The position numbers and the translations under genes are program-made. From Flavobacteriaceae bacterium (lineage in GTDB: Bacteria > Bacteroidota > Bacteroidia > Flavobacteriales > Flavobacteriaceae): a stretch of 5,645 nt of DNA. This document shows, in pieces, positions 4,624-5,645 of the stretch. The notes beneath the pieces were generated by a model, which was not told where the DNA came from, did no database searches, and worked only from the letters and a program-made list of their open reading frames with translations. The number at the start of each line of letters is the position of its first letter. The stretch's first letter is position 1. The stretch is from NCBI GenBank assembly GCA_002714815.1, contig PAYI01000042.1:1-5645 (forward strand), read 5' to 3'.

Positions 4624-5645
4624 ATGAAAAATTATATTCATTTATTCATTTTTTGTCTCTGTTTGATTTACAGTTGTGAAGTAGATCAAAAAAGTAAACA
4701 TTATGAAATTAGTTCAATAGAACTTAAAGATAAAATTAAAGGAGCTTGGGCTGCTCAGACGATTGGAGTAACTTTTGGAGGTCCAACCGAATTTAGATAT
4801 TTGAAAAAAACTATCCCTGATTCAATTGAAATTAAATGGACAGATTCAACACTTGTTAACATGATGAAATATGCACCTGGCCTTTATGACGATATTTATA
4901 TGGATTTAACTTTTGTTGAGGTATTAGAAAGAGAAGGCCTAAATGCCCCTTCTTCTTCACATTTAAAAGCTTATTCTGAGTCTAAATTTTGGTTGTGGCA
5001 CGCAAATCAGCAAGGCAGATATAATTATTTGAATGGTATTTCTCCGCCTGAATCAGGTCATTGGCTAAACAATCCACATGCTGACGATATTGACTTTCAA
5101 ATTGAAGCGGATTTTGCTGGAATTATGAATCCGGGAATGCCAAACTCAGCATTTGAAATATGTGACAGGGTTGGGCACATAATGAATTATGGAGATGGAT
5201 TTTATGGCGGTGTTTTTGTAGCTGGAATGTATAGTAATGCATTTTTTGAAAATGATATCAAAAAAATTATTGAGAATGCACTAAATATGATTCCAAAGAA
5301 AAGCACATTTTATAAAACAATAAATGATGTTATAAAATGGCACAAAAAACACCCTAATAATTGGAAAAAAAATTGGGCATTGATTGAAAAAAAATGGGGC
5401 CATGATATTGGATGTCCTGACGGAGCTTTTAGAGATTTCAATATTGATGCTAAGTTAAATTCTGCATATGTTGTATTGGGTCTTCTTTATGGTGAAGGTG
5501 ATTTTAATAAAACACTTGATATTTCCACCAGAGCAGGCCAAGATTCTGATTGTAATCCAGCAACTGCTATGGGCATACTAGCCACCAAAACAGGCTTTAA
5601 AGGAATTCCAGAATTTTGGTTAATGGGATTAGAAGATATTGAGAA
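4624..5645 (+). CDS. ADP-ribosylglycohydrolase-fold lipoprotein (3' end outside the window)
   Basis: The frame opens at ATG 4624, after AATTTAAAAAGAA, and is still open at the right edge, with 340 complete codons. It starts with a lipoprotein signal peptide; the lipobox LIYS-C makes Cys18 the likely lipidated residue. No strong acidic run follows, so periplasmic or surface placement is open. The family signs are GAWAAQTIGVTFGGPTEF (40-57), LYDDIYMDLTF (87-97, matching the N-terminal DD metal motif), HADDIDFQIEADFAGIMNPG (152-171), and RAGQDSDCNPATAMGILA (303-320, the C-terminal D-x-D motif with Asp307 and Asp309). DraG/ARH relatives bind two Mg ions with these acidic residues and cleave N- or O-glycosidic bonds of ADP-ribose. 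In this protein Tyr88 precedes the DD pair where Thr is usual, and Cys310 follows D-S-D. An extracytoplasmic member may act on another ribosyl or glycosyl substrate; this is inference. Confidence 0.85.
   Translation, partial: MKNYIHLFIFCLCLIYSCEVDQKSKHYEISSIELKDKIKGAWAAQTIGVTFGGPTEFRYLKKTIPDSIEIKWTDSTLVNMMKYAPGLYDDIYMDLTFVEVLEREGLNAPSSSHLKAYSESKFWLWHANQQGRYNYLNGISPPESGHWLNNPHADDIDFQIEADFAGIMNPGMPNSAFEICDRVGHIMNYGDGFYGGVFVAGMYSNAFFENDIKKIIENALNMIPKKSTFYKTINDVIKWHKKHPNNWKKNWALIEKKWGHDIGCPDGAFRDFNIDAKLNSAYVVLGLLYGEGDFNKTLDISTRAGQDSDCNPATAMGILATKTGFKGIPEFWLMGLEDIE

Overview
The window looks like a chromosomal fragment from a marine-type member of the Bacteroidota, most probably a Flavobacteriia-like organism. 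The DNA is strongly AT-rich and start codons are preceded by A-rich stretches rather than Shine-Dalgarno sites. Three of the large genes encode lipoproteins with Bacteroidota-style signal peptides. The protein families (surface lipoproteins with InlB-like repeats, a COG4099-type esterase, a lipoprotein ADP-ribosylglycohydrolase relative, a flavobacterial one-TM protein) fit that group. This assignment comes from reading the sequence, not from a database search.

Left part, plus strand (1-2905): the tail of an alpha/beta hydrolase (2-136), a surface lipoprotein with two InlB-like repeats and a gluzincin-type HEYTH metallopeptidase domain (211-1719), and a lipoprotein serine esterase (1791-2870). 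The three stand in tandem with short spacers (74 and 71 nt). The stop codon of each one is the first base triplet of the same ~35-38 nt element (134-168, 1717-1751, degenerate copy 2868-2905). I cannot explain this shared post-stop element; it is one of the two main oddities here.

Middle part, minus strand (2910-4350): reading right to left, a 29-residue peptide with 11 cysteines (4350-4261), a periplasmic cupredoxin (4052-3660) and a one-TM, helix-rich protein resembling the flavobacterial DUF6090 type (3575-2910). The plus and minus sets converge at 2870/2910 with only 39 nt between them. The cysteine-rich peptide looks like a metallothionein-type metal binder. Beside a copper protein it suggests a small metal-handling group, though the 208 nt gap and terminator-like sequences between these two genes argue that they are transcribed separately.

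Right part, plus strand (4351-5645): a 273 nt gene-free stretch that should hold divergent promoters, with one bulged inverted repeat near the cysteine-rich gene. It is followed by a lipoprotein of the ADP-ribosylglycohydrolase fold that runs off the window edge.

No stretch longer than 300 nt lacks a gene once the cysteine-rich peptide is counted. No tRNA, rRNA, CRISPR array, insertion sequence or origin was seen.
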